64,000 nucleotides of DNA from Nocardia vinacea (GCF_035920345.1 NZ_CP109149.1:1550001-1614000); one strand, 5' to 3'; counted from the stretch's first letter, positions 24,537 to 33,438 are shown. A program made the numbers and translations. The notes: generated by a model not told the origin, from the sequence alone.

Positions 24537-26306
24537 ATGCCAATGGATATCCCACCGGCTGCGCAGCGCAGGGAGCTGAGCTGCGATGTACTCGTCGTCG
24601 GCGGCGGCACCGCGGGAACGATGGCCGCACTCACCGCGGCCGAGCACGGCGCGAATGTCCTGTTGCTGGAGAAAGCGCATGTGCGGCATTCCGGCGCGCT
24701 CGCCATGGGAATGGACGGGGTGAACAACGCCGTCGTTCCCGGCAAGGCGAGCCCCGAGGACTACGTCGCCGATATCACGGTGGCCAATGACGGAATTGTC
24801 AACCAGCGCACCGTCTATCAGACCGCGACGCGCGGCTTCGACATGGTGCGGCGGCTGGAGAGCTACGGGGTCAAGTTCGAGAAGGATGAGCACGGCGAAT
24901 ACGCGGTGCGCAAGGTGCACCGGTCCGGCAGTTATGTGCTGCCGATGCCGGAGGGGCGCGATGTGAAGAAGGTGCTCTATCGCACGCTGCGCGCCCGCGA
25001 TGTCCGAGCGAAAGTGACGATCAACAACCGGGTCATGCCGGTGCGGGTGTTGACCGTCGGTGGACGGGCGGTCGGCGCGGTCGGATTCGATACGCGCACA
25101 GGTGAATTCGTGACGATCTCGGCCGGCGCAGTCATCCTGGCCACCGGGGCGTGCGGCCGGCTCGGTCTGCCCGCCAGCGGTTATCTCTACGGTACCTACG
25201 AGAATCCGACGAACGCCGGTGACGGCTATGCGATGGCCTACCACGCGGGCGCGGAACTGTCGGGTATCGAATGTTTCCAGATCAACCCGCTGATCAAGGA
25301 TTACAACGGTCCGGCCTGCGCCTATGTCGCCAATCCGTTCGGCGGCTACCAGGTCAACGCCGATGGCAACCGGTTCGTCGACTGCGACTACTGGTCCGGG
25401 CAGATGATGGCGGAGGTCAAGCGGGAACTCGACAGCGCTCGAGGGCCGATCTATCTGAAGCTCAGCCATCTGCCGGATGCGACGATCGAGCAGATCGAGG
25501 GGATCCTGCACACCACCGAGCGGCCGACCCGCGGCACCTTCCACGCCGGACGCGGTACCGACTATCGGACGCGGGATATCGAAATGCACATCTCCGAAAT
25601 CGGCTTGTGCAGTGGGCATTCCGCATCCGGGGTCTGGGTCGACGAATATGCCGCGACCACCGTGCCCGGACTGTACGCGGCAGGCGATATGGCGCTGGTC
25701 CCGCACAACTACATGATCGGCGCGTTCGTCTACGGCGATATCGCCGGTCGCAGCGCAAGTGACTATGCCAGCGGCTCGGCACATCCCGAACTGCCCGAGG
25801 ATCAGATCTCGGCCGCGCGCGCACTGATCTATCGGCCGCTGACCAACCCGGACGGTCCGCCGCAGCAGCAGGTGGAATACAAACTGCGCCGCTTCGTGAA
25901 CGACTATCTGCAACCACCGAAAACGCAGCGCTACCTGACGCTCGGGCTGGAGGCATTCGAGCGGATGCACGCCGATATCGAGCGGATGGGCGCGCACACC
26001 CCGCATGAGCTGATGCGTTGTGCGGAGGTGACATTCATCCGGGATTGCGCCGAGATGGCTGCGCGTGCGTCACTGCGGCGCACCGAGAGCCGCTGGGGGC
26101 TCTACCATCAGCGCTCCGATCGGCCGGAGCGCGACGATGCCGAATGGTTCTGTCACCTCAACCTGTTCCGCGGTGAATCTGGGGCGATGGAGTTCACTAC
26201 GCGGCCGGTCGCCCCGTACATCGTGCCGGTACCCGGATTCGTCCGGCCCGACGGTGTGCCTGATGTGGCAGCACCGGAGTTGGTCGGCGCATGGAGTGCC
26301 CGATGA
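24537..26306 (+). CDS. AprA/fumarate reductase-like FAD flavoprotein
   Basis: A 589-residue flavoprotein of the succinate dehydrogenase/fumarate reductase/APS reductase alpha superfamily. The FAD Rossmann motif is at residues 17-36 (DVLVVGGGTAGTMAALTAAE), followed by ALAMGMDGVNNAVVPG. The second FAD segment is VILATGACGRLGL (199-211), with PTNAGDGYAMAYHAGAEL. GLCSGHSASGVWVDE (356-370, His361) resembles the active-site region of AprA more than that of fumarate reductases. It ends with VPGLYAAGDMALVPHNYMIG. The downstream 75-residue ferredoxin matches a beta subunit. The likely role is a two-electron oxidation or reduction of a small oxyanion or organic acid, passing electrons to Fe-S clusters. 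It overlaps the HEAT gene (ATGA). Confidence 0.88.
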   Translation: MPMDIPPAAQRRELSCDVLVVGGGTAGTMAALTAAEHGANVLLLEKAHVRHSGALAMGMDGVNNAVVPGKASPEDYVADITVANDGIVNQRTVYQTATRGFDMVRRLESYGVKFEKDEHGEYAVRKVHRSGSYVLPMPEGRDVKKVLYRTLRARDVRAKVTINNRVMPVRVLTVGGRAVGAVGFDTRTGEFVTISAGAVILATGACGRLGLPASGYLYGTYENPTNAGDGYAMAYHAGAELSGIECFQINPLIKDYNGPACAYVANPFGGYQVNADGNRFVDCDYWSGQMMAEVKRELDSARGPIYLKLSHLPDATIEQIEGILHTTERPTRGTFHAGRGTDYRTRDIEMHISEIGLCSGHSASGVWVDEYAATTVPGLYAAGDMALVPHNYMIGAFVYGDIAGRSASDYASGSAHPELPEDQISAARALIYRPLTNPDGPPQQQVEYKLRRFVNDYLQPPKTQRYLTLGLEAFERMHADIERMGAHTPHELMRCAEVTFIRDCAEMAARASLRRTESRWGLYHQRSDRPERDDAEWFCHLNLFRGESGAMEFTTRPVAPYIVPVPGFVRPDGVPDVAAPELVGAWSAR

Positions 26307-27208
26307 GTGTCCGATTGCTCCAGTTGATGGATCTGGCCGATGAGTGTCCCGAGCTCACTGAACTTCGACCATTTCTGGTCGATCCGGATCCGGAGGTCCG
26401 CCGCACGGCGCTGTCGGTGCTCAGCGAGACCACCGAGGAGTGGGCGGCGGCCACGCCGATGATCGCGGCGGGTCTGGCCGATGTCGATGTCACCGTGCGG
26501 CACGCCGCCATCGGTCTGCTCACCGAACTGCTCGAGGTGCTGGTTCCCGGCGTGGAATTCGATGCGACACTGCGAAGCTGCGTATCGGCGGCCGAACCCG
26601 CCGTGCGCTCCGCGGCGATCGGCGCACTGTGGCGACACCGTCGGGTCGACGCCGCCGAACTGTTCGGCTTGCTCGCCGATCCGAATGCCGAGGTGCGCCG
26701 TACGGTGGTCAGCGGGCTCACGTCGGTGGATGCACTGGCCGAACTCGACGCAGCGGCCGCCGACCCCGATCCGCTCGTGCGCATCGCGGTCGCCAAAGGC
26801 GTTGCCGCGGTAGGCGATCCACGGGGATCGGCGACGCTCGTCGGACTGGCCGCTGACGACGACCCGCTCGTGCGGGCCGCCGCGCTGTCCGGGCTGGCCG
26901 AAACCGGATGCAGTGCGGAGGCGGCAGCGGTCGCCGCGACCGCGATCACCGATCCGGCCTGGCAGGTCCGCCAGGGTGCGGCGAACGCACTGGCGGTTGT
27001 CGACGCCGATTACGCCGCACCTCACCTGATTTCGGCGGTCGCCGACGACAACCTCGATGTCCGCAAAGCGGCTGTGCGTGCACTCGCCGAACGGATCGCC
27101 GAACGCCCCGAGGTCACCGCCGCCCTGCAATCCGCATTGGAGGACCCGGATGCCGATGTCCGCGCCTTCGCTCGCATCGGCATCGCCAACTCTCGGAAGG
27201 AAATCTGA
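26303..27208 (+). CDS. HEAT-repeat protein
   Basis: A 301-residue solenoid of about nine two-helix repeats of roughly 31 residues. Each carries a DPDPEVRRTALSVL-type second helix (also DVDVTVRHAAIGLL, DPNAEVRRTVVSGL, DDDPLVRAAALSGL, DPAWQVRQGAANAL, DNLDVRKAAVRAL, DPDADVRAFARIGI). No signal peptide or catalytic motif. PBS-lyase-type HEAT proteins often act as scaffolds or assist cofactor loading. Encoded between the flavoprotein and its ferredoxin subunit with 4- and 1-base overlaps, it probably assembles or docks that complex. That is inference; no partner is proven. Confidence 0.9.
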   Translation: MSVRLLQLMDLADECPELTELRPFLVDPDPEVRRTALSVLSETTEEWAAATPMIAAGLADVDVTVRHAAIGLLTELLEVLVPGVEFDATLRSCVSAAEPAVRSAAIGALWRHRRVDAAELFGLLADPNAEVRRTVVSGLTSVDALAELDAAAADPDPLVRIAVAKGVAAVGDPRGSATLVGLAADDDPLVRAAALSGLAETGCSAEAAAVAATAITDPAWQVRQGAANALAVVDADYAAPHLISAVADDNLDVRKAAVRALAERIAERPEVTAALQSALEDPDADVRAFARIGIANSRKEI

Positions 27209-27435
27209 TGGCCCTGGTCAACTCCCGAATCGACGTTCCGGTCACCGTCGATGAACAGAAATGCATCGACGGCTGCACCCTGTGCGTCGATATGTGCCCA
27301 CTGGATTCGCTCGCGATCCACCCGGATTCCGGCAAGGCGTATATGCACGTCGACGAGTGCTGGTACTGCGGCCCGTGCGCGGCCCGCTGTCCGGTCGGTG
27401 CCGTGACCGTCAACATCCCCTACTTGCTGCGCTGA
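27208..27435 (+). CDS. 2[4Fe-4S] ferredoxin, AprB-like subunit
   Basis: A 75-residue ferredoxin with two clusters: C-x3-C-x2-C-x3-CP (CIDGCTLCVDMCP) and C-x2-C-x2-C-x3-CP (CWYCGPCAARCP). The three-residue gap in the first motif and the aromatic residue at the second cluster (DECWYCGPC) are AprB-like. It lacks the long C-terminal tail of classical AprB. Expected to take electrons from, or give them to, the flavoprotein encoded two genes upstream. ATG overlaps the HEAT stop by one base. Confidence 0.9.
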   Translation: MALVNSRIDVPVTVDEQKCIDGCTLCVDMCPLDSLAIHPDSGKAYMHVDECWYCGPCAARCPVGAVTVNIPYLLR

Positions 27436-27457
27436 TCGCGGGCGAAGGAACACCACG

Positions 27458-28888
27458 ATGAGGACACCACGCACGACCTTTCGAGGCCGGCTCGCGCTGC
27501 TGCTCGGCGCCGCGACGGCAGCAACCGTCGTCGTCGGCTGCGGCTACGGCAGCGACGGCAAAACGATCACCGTCGATATCGGCTATCAATCCAAGACCAT
27601 CAATACCGTCACCGCGGGCACGCTGTTGCGTGATCGCGGCACGTTCGAGGCGAAGCTGGCCGAACTCGGCAAGTCGAAAGGTGTGACGTACAAGGTCGAA
27701 TGGAAGGACTTCGCCGCTGGGCCCCCGCTGACCGCGCAGATGCTGGCGGGCCAGGTCGATATCGGGTCGATGGGCGATGCCCCGATCCTGGTCAACGGGT
27801 CGAAGACGCGCGATCACGCGGACGTGAAGTCAGAATTGATCGCGGTCACCGGCTACAACCTGCGTGGATCACTGAATCAGGTAGTGGTTCCGTTGGATTC
27901 ATCTGCGGCGACCCTGGCGGATCTGCGCGGCAAGGTCGTTTCGACCAGCGTCGGCTCCGCCGCACACGGCATGCTCGCCACCGGCCTGTCCGGCATCGGG
28001 CTCACCCTGGACGATGTGAAACTGCTCGGCCAGGACCCGGCCGTCGGGGCGTCGGCACTGCAGGGCGATCAGGTGTCGGCGCTGGCGCAGTTCGTGCCGT
28101 GGCCGCAGAAGCTCGTCTTCGACGGTAAGGCCAGATTGCTCTATGACGGTGGTAGCGCCAACATTCCGACCTTCCACGCGGTGGTGGCGAATAAGCGATT
28201 CGACGAGGCGAACCCGGATATCGTCGCGGCATTCCTCGCCGCGCAACGCGAGACCACCGATTATCTGAACCAGAATCCGCTGGCCGCCGCGACGCGGGTC
28301 GCCGAGATCACCGGAATACCGGCAGAAGTCGTGTACTTGTACAACGGCCCCAATGGTCTGGTGAGTTTCGATCCGACCATCAAGCCCCAGCAGGTCGATG
28401 CGCTCGGCAAATTGCTGCCCTTCTTGAAGGGGCTGGGTGCGCTGGCTGATCTGGATCTCGGCGAGTTCGTCAACGACAAATACGTTCGGGCGCTGTATGG
28501 ATCCGACTACGAGACCCAGCGCGCCTCGACGAGCGCCCCGAGCAGATTGACCGGTACCGACTCGGTCTGTGGGGGCGCCGTCGACAATGCGGCAACTGCT
28601 TCCGAGGTGTGGTTCGAAGGTGCCGACACCACCTCGGTGGCCAAGACCCCGACCTGCTTGCTTCGCCTGATCGCCCAGCACGGCGGCTCGGCCCGGGTCG
28701 GCTATGTCCCGGATACCGCGTCGGGGATGCGGATCTTCGCGGCCACCGCCACCTGGGTGAGTGATCCCGCGGCCGCACCGGACGAGCGGCTGAAACCGTT
28801 CGCGGTCAAGGCCGACGCCCAGGCCTATGCGGGCGGCCATCCGGGCGCAGCCGTAATCGACTACGCAGCGGCATTACTGGCCCGCTAG
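27458..28888 (+). CDS. ABC importer substrate-binding lipoprotein with NosL-like C-domain
   Basis: A 476-residue lipoprotein. The signal peptide ends in the lipobox VVGC (Cys28). Residues 35-350 form a NitT/TauT/SsuA-type binding domain (KTITVDIGYQSKTINTVTAG, MLAGQVDIGSMGDAPILVNG, LADLRGKVVSTSVGSAAHGM). Residues 368-476 form an extra domain resembling NosL: SVCGGAVDNAATASEVWFEG, a second Cys in TPTCLLRL, GYVPDTASGMRIFAATATWV, LKPFAVKADAQAYAGGHPGA. NosL proteins bind copper for nitrous oxide reductase maturation; here the two Cys could bind a metal or sense redox. The fusion is unusual. It captures substrate outside the membrane for the permease and ATPase that follow. Confidence 0.85.
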   Translation: MRTPRTTFRGRLALLLGAATAATVVVGCGYGSDGKTITVDIGYQSKTINTVTAGTLLRDRGTFEAKLAELGKSKGVTYKVEWKDFAAGPPLTAQMLAGQVDIGSMGDAPILVNGSKTRDHADVKSELIAVTGYNLRGSLNQVVVPLDSSAATLADLRGKVVSTSVGSAAHGMLATGLSGIGLTLDDVKLLGQDPAVGASALQGDQVSALAQFVPWPQKLVFDGKARLLYDGGSANIPTFHAVVANKRFDEANPDIVAAFLAAQRETTDYLNQNPLAAATRVAEITGIPAEVVYLYNGPNGLVSFDPTIKPQQVDALGKLLPFLKGLGALADLDLGEFVNDKYVRALYGSDYETQRASTSAPSRLTGTDSVCGGAVDNAATASEVWFEGADTTSVAKTPTCLLRLIAQHGGSARVGYVPDTASGMRIFAATATWVSDPAAAPDERLKPFAVKADAQAYAGGHPGAAVIDYAAALLAR

Positions 28889-28917
28889 ACATCCGACATG
28901 AGATCAGGAGGTTCGAT

Positions 28918-29793
28918 ATGACGGTATCCGCCGAACCGGTTGCCGCAATCCCGGCAACGTCTGCCGAAACGGGGGCGACCACCCACCGATCGACCGGACG
29001 GCCCGTCCGGGTAGTGCTACCGGGCCGACTGCGCACGGCACTGCTCACTGCGGTACCGCTGGGCGCGCTGGTTTTGCTGTGGTATCTGCTCACGGCGAAC
29101 CAGGTGGTGTTCTGGCTGCGCTTCGACAAGATCCCCACGCCCGCAGAGGTTCTGGACTCGTTCCGAACTCAGCTGGGCACCCATTCCTACTACAGCAATA
29201 TCGTCTCCAGCATCCGCCGAATTCTGGTCGGCTTCGGGCTGGCGACGGTGGGCGGTGTGCTCGTCGGTATGGCGATCGGTCGCTCATACATGGTCAGCGC
29301 GCTGGTGCGACCGATACTGGAGGTATTCCGGCCGATACCGGCAATCGCGTTGGTGCCCTTGGCTATTCTGCTGTTCCCGACGGGGGAGCAGGGCATCGTC
29401 TTCATCACCTTCTTCGCGGCATTCTTCCCGGTAGCGGTCAGCACCATCCATGCCATGCACGCCCTGCCGAAGGTGTGGGAAGAAGCCGCTCGCACGCTCG
29501 GCGCGCGACGTTGGGTGATCCTGTTCCAGATCGCCTTGCCCGGTGCGCTACCCGGCATCTTCTCGGGGCTTTCGGTGGCGATGGGCGTCGCGTGGATCTG
29601 CGTGATCAGTGCCGAAATGATTTCCGGACAGTTCGGTATCGGTTATTTCACCTGGCAGTCCTACGGCCTGCTCGACTATCCGGGGGTCGTGGTCGGAATG
29701 CTGTCGATCGGAGTGCTGGGCTGGGCTACCGCCTGGCTCGTCGAAGTGGTCGGTCGGCGGGTCAACCGTTGGTTGCCGAGGGCAGTGCGATGA
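28918..29793 (+). CDS. ABC transporter permease (SsuC/TauC type)
   Basis: A 291-residue membrane protein with about six helices after a 40-residue cytosolic N-terminus. The binding-protein-dependent transport signature is WEEAARTLGARRWVILFQIA LPGALPGIF-like, contacting the ATPase. EVFRPIPAIALVPLAILLF is diagnostic for the sulfonate/taurine/nitrate branch. It forms the channel for the substrate captured by the upstream lipoprotein. Overlaps the ATPase gene by four bases. Confidence 0.92.
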   Translation: MTVSAEPVAAIPATSAETGATTHRSTGRPVRVVLPGRLRTALLTAVPLGALVLLWYLLTANQVVFWLRFDKIPTPAEVLDSFRTQLGTHSYYSNIVSSIRRILVGFGLATVGGVLVGMAIGRSYMVSALVRPILEVFRPIPAIALVPLAILLFPTGEQGIVFITFFAAFFPVAVSTIHAMHALPKVWEEAARTLGARRWVILFQIALPGALPGIFSGLSVAMGVAWICVISAEMISGQFGIGYFTWQSYGLLDYPGVVVGMLSIGVLGWATAWLVEVVGRRVNRWLPRAVR

Positions 29794-30566
29794 GCGCGGG
29801 AGCGGCCGTCCGGATGCGCCGGCTGCGCATAGCATACGGCGAAAGCCTCGCTGCCGAAGTGGATCTCGATGTCGACCCAGGCGAGATCGTGGTACTGCTC
29901 GGTCCGTCGGGATGCGGTAAATCAACCATCCTGCGTGCCATGGCCGGATTGCTGACACCGATCGGTGGCACCGCCGAAGTGGACGGCGGTGCAGTGGGTA
30001 CCGGCGCACAATGCGCGATGGTCTTTCAGGAAGACGCGCTGTTGCCATGGCGCACCGCTCGTAAGAATGTCGAATTCGCGTTGCGGCTACGTGGGGTGCC
30101 GCGTGGTCGGCGTCGACCGGAGGCATTGGAATTGTTGAATCAGGTGGGGCTCAACGACTTCGGTGACCACCTGCCCGGCGCCCTGTCCGGTGGTATGCGC
30201 CAGCGCGTGCAGCTGGCCCGCACCTTGGCCGCACAACCGCGCGTACTGCTCATGGACGAACCGTTCGGTGCGTTGGATGCGCAGACCCGTGCCGATATGC
30301 AACGGTTGCTGATCTCGGTGTGGCAGCGTCACAAGACGACTGTCCTGTTCGTCACCCACGACGTCGACGAGGCTTTGCTGCTCGCGGATCGGATCGTCCT
30401 GCTGACCACTCGTCCCGCCCGGATCCAGCGCATCATCACGATCGATAATCCCCGCGCGCCGGGCGCTCGGTTCGAACCCGAATTCGCGCGGCGCCGCTAC
30501 GAAATCCTGGCCGCACTCGGTGAAGACACTGAGCTCGCGGCCGCATCGGCTGAGGAGGCGCCATGA
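29790..30566 (+). CDS. ABC transporter ATP-binding protein (SsuB/TauB type)
   Basis: A 258-residue ATPase. Walker A is GPSGCGKST (residues 38-46), Q-loop MVFQEDALLPWRTARKNVEF, signature LSGGMRQRVQLAR, Walker B VLLMDEPFGALD and switch His FVTHDVDEAL. The DALLPW Q-loop is typical of the taurine/sulfonate/nitrate importers. The ATG at 29790 overlaps the permease stop. Powers import of the operon's substrate. Confidence 0.95.
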   Translation: MSAGAAVRMRRLRIAYGESLAAEVDLDVDPGEIVVLLGPSGCGKSTILRAMAGLLTPIGGTAEVDGGAVGTGAQCAMVFQEDALLPWRTARKNVEFALRLRGVPRGRRRPEALELLNQVGLNDFGDHLPGALSGGMRQRVQLARTLAAQPRVLLMDEPFGALDAQTRADMQRLLISVWQRHKTTVLFVTHDVDEALLLADRIVLLTTRPARIQRIITIDNPRAPGARFEPEFARRRYEILAALGEDTELAAASAEEAP

Positions 30567-30898
30567 CCTTCGTAATCGGCGCCGCCTGCGTGGACGTCAT
30601 GGATCGGGCCTGTGTGGAGGAGTGCCCGGTCGACTGCATCTACACCGGCGGTCGGATGGCCTATATCCATCCGACCGAATGTGTGGATTGCGGTGCCTGC
30701 GAACCAGTATGCCCGGTCGAGGCCATCTACCTCGATGACGATATCCCTGCCGGGCAACAGCAGTTCGTGGCCGAGAACGAGCGATTTTTCACCGAACCGC
30801 TGCCGGGGCGCGATATCGCGCTCGGATCGCCGGGCAGTGCGGCGAAATTGGGTGCGGTCGGGGCGGATACGGCATTCGTGGAGGCATATCAGTCATGA
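30563..30898 (+). CDS. 7Fe (3Fe-4S/4Fe-4S) ferredoxin
   Basis: A 111-residue FdxA-type ferredoxin. The N-terminal C-x7-C-x3-C arrangement (CVDVMDRACVEEC, PVDC) fits a 3Fe-4S site plus a shared ligand. CVDCGACEPVCP binds a 4Fe-4S cluster. The C-terminal tail QQQFVAENERFF is typical of actinobacterial FdxA. It is encoded directly before the ferredoxin reductase with a 4-base overlap, a split version of the fused ferredoxin-reductase FprB. Likely carries electrons from NADPH to the flavoprotein complex or the reverse. Confidence 0.93.
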   Translation: MTFVIGAACVDVMDRACVEECPVDCIYTGGRMAYIHPTECVDCGACEPVCPVEAIYLDDDIPAGQQQFVAENERFFTEPLPGRDIALGSPGSAAKLGAVGADTAFVEAYQS

Positions 30899-32265
30899 GT
30901 GTGCCGAAATACCCACTGCGCGTGGCGATCGTGGGCGCGGGACCGGCCGGTATCTACGCCGCCGACGCGTTGATGAAGTCCGATGCCGAGGTGAGCATCG
31001 ACCTGTACGAGCGCATGCCCGCGCCGTTCGGGTTGATCCGCTACGGCGTCGCGCCGGACCATCCGCGCATCAAGGGCATCATCACCGCTCTGCACAAGGT
31101 GCTGGACAAGCCGCAGGTCCGCCTGCTCGGCAATATCGACTACGGCACCGACATCACCCTCGACGATCTGCGCACGTTCTATGACGCGGTGATCTTCTCC
31201 ACCGGCGCCAACGCCGACCGCGCGCTGCCCATCCCCGGCATCGACCTGGACGGCAGCTACGGCGCCGCGGACTTCGTCTCCTGGTACGACGGTCATCCGG
31301 ACGTGCCGCGCACCTGGCCGCTGGAGGCGGAGAAGGTCGCGGTCCTCGGTGTCGGCAATGTCGCACTCGACGTGGCACGCGTGCTGGCCAAGACCGGCGA
31401 CGAACTGCTGCCGACCGAGATCCCGCCGAACGTCTACAACGGCCTGAAGGCCAATAAGGCGATCGAGGTGCACGTCTTCGGCCGCCGCGGCCCGGCGCAG
31501 GCCAAGTTCACCCCGCTCGAGCTGCGCGAACTCGACCATTCGCCGACCATCGAGGTCATCGTCGATCCCGAGGACATCGACTACGACGAGGGTTCCGAGG
31601 CCGCGCGCCGGCACTCCAAGCAGGTCGACATGATCTCCAACACCCTGGAGCAGTGGGCCATCCGCGACGTCGGCAACCGCCCGCACAAGCTTTTCCTGCA
31701 CTTCTTCGAGTCCCCGGCTGAGATCCTCGGCGAGGACGGCAAGGTCGCCGGCCTGCGCACCGAGCGCACCCAGCTCGACGGCACCGGCAATGTCAAGGGC
31801 ACCGGTGCCTTTCGGGACTGGCCGGTTGGCGCGGTGTATCGGGCAGTCGGCTATCTGTCGCAGAGCGTCGCGAAGCTGCCGTTCGACGATCACGCGGGTG
31901 TGGTCCCGAACGAGGCGGGCCGGGTGCTGGTCGACGAAGGCGCAGACGGCGCCGCGCGTTTCATGCCCGGTGTTTATGTCACCGGATGGATCAAGCGCGG
32001 TCCGGTGGGACTGATCGGTCACACCAAGGGCGACGCCAACGAGACCGTGGCCTGCCTGCTCGATGACCGCGAGAGGCTCTCGGGCGCAAAGGATCCCGCG
32101 CCGGGGGCGGTCATCGAGTTCTTGACGGGCAAGGGCATCCCCTTCACCACCTGGCAGGGCTGGCACCGCCTGGACGCGCACGAGCGCGCCCTCGGCGAGC
32201 CGGAGGGCCGCGAGCGCGTCAAGGTCGTCGAACGCGCGGACATGCTGCGCGCCAGCTTCGCCTGA
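30895..32265 (+). CDS. fprA: Ferredoxin-NADP+ reductase (FprA-like, adrenodoxin-reductase type)
   Basis: A 456-residue flavoenzyme with length equal to mycobacterial FprA. The FAD motif is at residues 8-20 (RVAIVGAGPAGIYAADAL), then MPAPFGLIRYGVAPDHPRIK. The NADP-binding domain is VAVLGVGNVALDVARVLAKT, and the hallmark FGRRGPAQAKFT follows. The C-terminal YVTGWIKRGPVGLIGHTKGD is conserved. It shuttles electrons between NADPH and ferredoxin. Placement after the 7Fe ferredoxin (ATGA overlap) implies they are a dedicated pair for this operon. Confidence 0.95.
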   Translation: MSVPKYPLRVAIVGAGPAGIYAADALMKSDAEVSIDLYERMPAPFGLIRYGVAPDHPRIKGIITALHKVLDKPQVRLLGNIDYGTDITLDDLRTFYDAVIFSTGANADRALPIPGIDLDGSYGAADFVSWYDGHPDVPRTWPLEAEKVAVLGVGNVALDVARVLAKTGDELLPTEIPPNVYNGLKANKAIEVHVFGRRGPAQAKFTPLELRELDHSPTIEVIVDPEDIDYDEGSEAARRHSKQVDMISNTLEQWAIRDVGNRPHKLFLHFFESPAEILGEDGKVAGLRTERTQLDGTGNVKGTGAFRDWPVGAVYRAVGYLSQSVAKLPFDDHAGVVPNEAGRVLVDEGADGAARFMPGVYVTGWIKRGPVGLIGHTKGDANETVACLLDDRERLSGAKDPAPGAVIEFLTGKGIPFTTWQGWHRLDAHERALGEPEGRERVKVVERADMLRASFA

Positions 32266-32295
32266 TCTCATCTTCTCGAGAAAGCCGGGTCATCC

Positions 32296-33438
32296 ATGTC
32301 GATTACTGCCACACAACCGTTGACGGAAGAGCGGATTCGGCAGGCATTGAGCCTCGTCGAGGATCCCGAAATCCACCGCCCGATCACCGAACTGGATATG
32401 GTCGCATCGATCGCTATCGACGCCGCGAATCACGTCAGTGTCGGAATTCTGCTCACCGTGGCGGCCTGTCCACTGCGCGAGCGTATCGTCCGAGATATTC
32501 GGGAGGCGGTGCTCGAGATTCCTGGAACCAGTTCCGTGACAGTCGAATTCGGTGTCATGACCGACGAACAGCGCACTGCGCTGCGCCGGCGGATTCGCGG
32601 TGGTGACGAGCCGGTGATCCCCTTTGCACAGCCCGGCTCGCTCACGCGTGTCTACTGCGTCGTATCGGGTAAGGGCGGTGTCGGAAAATCCAGTGTCACT
32701 GTGAATCTCGCCGCTGCCATGGCGGCAGGTGGGTTGCGCGTCGGTATTCTCGACGCCGATATCCACGGCCATTCGATTCCCGCCATGATGGGTGTCGATG
32801 CGCGCCCCACGGCAGTGGACCGAATGTTGATGCCACCCGCCGTACACGGCATCAAGGTCATTTCGATCGGTATGTTCGTCGAGGGCAACGAGCCGGTTGT
32901 CTGGCGCGGTCCGATGCTGCACCGCGCGTTGCGGCAGTTCCTCGTCGATGTCTATTGGGGTGATCTCGACGTCCTGCTGGTCGACCTGCCGCCTGGCACC
33001 GGCGATATCGCGATCTCGCTGGCCCAGATGCTGCCGACGGCAGACTTGCTCGTCGTCACGACACCCCAGCAGACAGCGGCCCGTATCGCGGAACGGGCTG
33101 GTGCCGTCGCGGCCCAAACGAAACAGCGGGTGGCCGGTGTGGTCGAGAACATGTCCTGGTTCGATGGGCCCGACGGTTCTCGGCAGGCGCTCTTCGGCTC
33201 CGGTGGCGGCGCGCTGGTCAGCGAGCAGCTCACCGCGATCCTCCGTGTGAATTGTCCGCTACTCGGCCAGATCCCGTTCGACCTCGACGTATGCGCCGCG
33301 GGAGATCAGGGCATACCGATGGTGATCACCGATCCGGAATCGACCACTGCGGCAGCGTTCCGCGCCATCGCGACCGCATTGACCGACAGGCCTCGCGGCA
33401 TCGCCGGGATGAGCCTGGCGGTGTATCCGACCGGCTGA
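32296..33438 (+). CDS. Mrp/ApbC/NBP35 family Fe-S cluster carrier ATPase
   Basis: A 380-residue protein. Residues 8-95 are a MIP18/DUF59 domain (EERIRQALSLVEDPEIHRPI). The rest is a ParA/MinD-like ATPase with deviant Walker A VVSGKGGVGKSSVTVNLA, ILDADIHGHSIPAMMG, VDLPPGTGDIAISL and VVENMSWFDGPDGS. The C-terminal CxxC present in E. coli Mrp is absent, as in other actinobacterial Mrp proteins I recall. The family transfers Fe-S clusters to apo-proteins. It is the last gene of the operon, 30 bases after the reductase. It may be specialised for the two ferredoxins and the flavoprotein complex, or be a second copy of the housekeeping mrp. Confidence 0.9.
   Translation: MSITATQPLTEERIRQALSLVEDPEIHRPITELDMVASIAIDAANHVSVGILLTVAACPLRERIVRDIREAVLEIPGTSSVTVEFGVMTDEQRTALRRRIRGGDEPVIPFAQPGSLTRVYCVVSGKGGVGKSSVTVNLAAAMAAGGLRVGILDADIHGHSIPAMMGVDARPTAVDRMLMPPAVHGIKVISIGMFVEGNEPVVWRGPMLHRALRQFLVDVYWGDLDVLLVDLPPGTGDIAISLAQMLPTADLLVVTTPQQTAARIAERAGAVAAQTKQRVAGVVENMSWFDGPDGSRQALFGSGGGALVSEQLTAILRVNCPLLGQIPFDLDVCAAGDQGIPMVITDPESTTAAAFRAIATALTDRPRGIAGMSLAVYPTG

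Noticed and set aside
24282..26006. Reverse open frame opposite the AprA-like gene
   Set aside because: Rich in His/Arg/Gly without domain logic; the forward flavoprotein frame is clear.
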